55,097 nt of DNA from Streptomyces sp. DSM 15324 (GTDB taxonomy: Bacteria > Actinomycetota > Actinomycetes > Streptomycetales > Streptomycetaceae): contig NZ_KQ949040.1 of NCBI RefSeq assembly GCF_001514285.1, positions 68,440-123,536 on the forward strand, in the 5' to 3' direction. Position 1 is the first letter of the stretch, and every line of letters begins with the position of its first letter. The notes beneath the pieces are model-generated. The model was not told where the DNA came from, did not search any database, and was given only the letters and a program-made list of their open reading frames with translations. Below, piece after piece: positions 54,629-55,097 of the stretch. A program made the translations under genes and the position numbers.

Positions 54629-55097
54629 ATGCAGAAATCCCCCCAACTCGACTCCGGGCTCCGCAACTTCGACGTGCGCCTCTCGGCCACCCCGCGAGGC
54701 GCCCGGCTCGCCCGGCTCCTCGCCACGGAGCAACTCCGCTCCTGGGGCCTCCCGCTGGACCCTGCGGCGCACATCGTCGCCGAACTGGCCACCAACGCCG
54801 CCACCCACGGGCGCGTCCAGGGACGGGACTTCGGCCTCCTCCTGTACGTCATCGCGGACACGCTCCGTATCGAGGTGACGGACACGCGCGGTGACCAGCT
54901 GCCCCGCCTCCAACACCCCTCCGACGACGGAGAGTCAGGCCGGGGCCTCCTGCTCGTGGAGGCGTACGCGGACCGCTGGGGCGTGTACGAGGGGCTGCCG
55001 CCGCGCAAGACGGTCTGGGCGGAGGTGGTGCTGCCACCGGAACGCGGGACACCGTGCTCCGGTACCGGGGGCGGTCCTGCCAAAGGCAAAACAACCA
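54629..55097 (+). CDS. HATPase (anti-sigma-factor-like) protein, runs off the window
   Basis: 156 codons are visible without a stop. It starts at MQKSPQLDSGLRNFDVRLSA. The GHKL ATPase fold has the N box AAHIVAELATNAATHGRV, the G1-like RIEVTDTRGDQLPRL and the G2-like ESGRGLLLVEAYADRWGV, then KTVWAEVVLPPE. This is the HATPase_c_2 (RsbW/SpoIIAB-like) type, small kinases or anti-sigma factors. The frame continues as GTPCSGTGGGPAKGKTT to the last base, so the end is cut. It is divergent from the XRE/DUF397 pair. Confidence 0.85.
   Translation, partial: MQKSPQLDSGLRNFDVRLSATPRGARLARLLATEQLRSWGLPLDPAAHIVAELATNAATHGRVQGRDFGLLLYVIADTLRIEVTDTRGDQLPRLQHPSDDGESGRGLLLVEAYADRWGVYEGLPPRKTVWAEVVLPPERGTPCSGTGGGPAKGKTT

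Noticed and set aside
1..55097. tRNA, rRNA, riboswitch, prophage or conjugative-element genes
   Set aside because: None recognised on reading both strands. DUF2637 (SpdB-like) alone is not evidence for an integrated plasmid, since no Rep, Tra or integrase gene is present.

Overview
The window reads as a piece of a Streptomyces chromosome. GC is very high, G or C fills almost every third codon position, GTG starts are common, and only one TTA codon was noticed in a credible gene. The gene families are also typical of Streptomyces: DUF397 with an XRE/DUF5753 regulator and a HATPase, an SCO2400-type protein, DUF6191, DUF2637, a PHO-box-like site, and PstS-like proteins with C-terminal anchors. 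I see no rRNA, tRNA, CRISPR array, phage genes or intact transposase.

Layout. (1) About 0.1-11.5 kb is a surface-glycan or glycoconjugate operon. It holds an SDR epimerase/decarboxylase, an O-carbamoyltransferase, a GT2, a HAD heptose-bisphosphate phosphatase, a GT9, two GT4-like transferases, a GmhA isomerase, an HldE kinase/adenylyltransferase and a second GT9. From the carbamoyltransferase onward every gene overlaps the next by four bases (ATGA or GTGA). Together they could make and use a nucleotide-activated heptose. The locus carries lesions: the MFS gene and the epimerase are both beheaded at one junction near 725, the HldE cytidylyltransferase domain lacks its HxGH segment, and a GT2 remnant follows the last gene. 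(2) 11.7-28.3 kb is mixed housekeeping and accessory content: a DUF4232 exported protein, an MFS transporter, a DUF2637 protein with an unlisted 52-residue partner, a methyltransferase, VOC proteins, two polysaccharide deacetylases, a GYD protein, a 178-bp palindromic MITE-like element, an inositol monophosphatase, a truncated AraC, an HxlR regulator, a GDPD, a stand-alone TrpF, an ALF-repeat protein and a PucR-type regulator.

(3) 28.3-39.0 kb is the most unusual locus. A PHO-box-like site precedes pstC-pstA, then a membrane-anchored PstS-like protein, an 872-residue secreted and anchored protein, a PstS-like protein with FN3 and Ig-like domains, a sortase-fold membrane protein that has lost its catalytic His and Cys, and pstB. 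It looks like a phosphate-type ABC importer rebuilt into a cell-surface assembly. (4) 39.0-55.1 kb holds an aminotransferase, a TetR/DUF1569 pair divergent from an ALDH3 gene across a 13+3+13 palindrome, a Rieske oxygenase with a TTA third codon, DUF6191, an SCO2400-like protein, a DinB-like protein, a cupin, an SDR, a two-component system, a WS/DGAT-like acyltransferase beside a glycosyltransferase-thioesterase pair, and a DUF397/XRE/HATPase module that runs off the end.

A recurring theme is short tandem repeats of 8-24 bp placed at the very ends of genes, which give many proteins low-complexity tails. Several genes without a Shine-Dalgarno carry a TANNNT hexamer six or seven bases before the start codon, as expected for leaderless transcripts.
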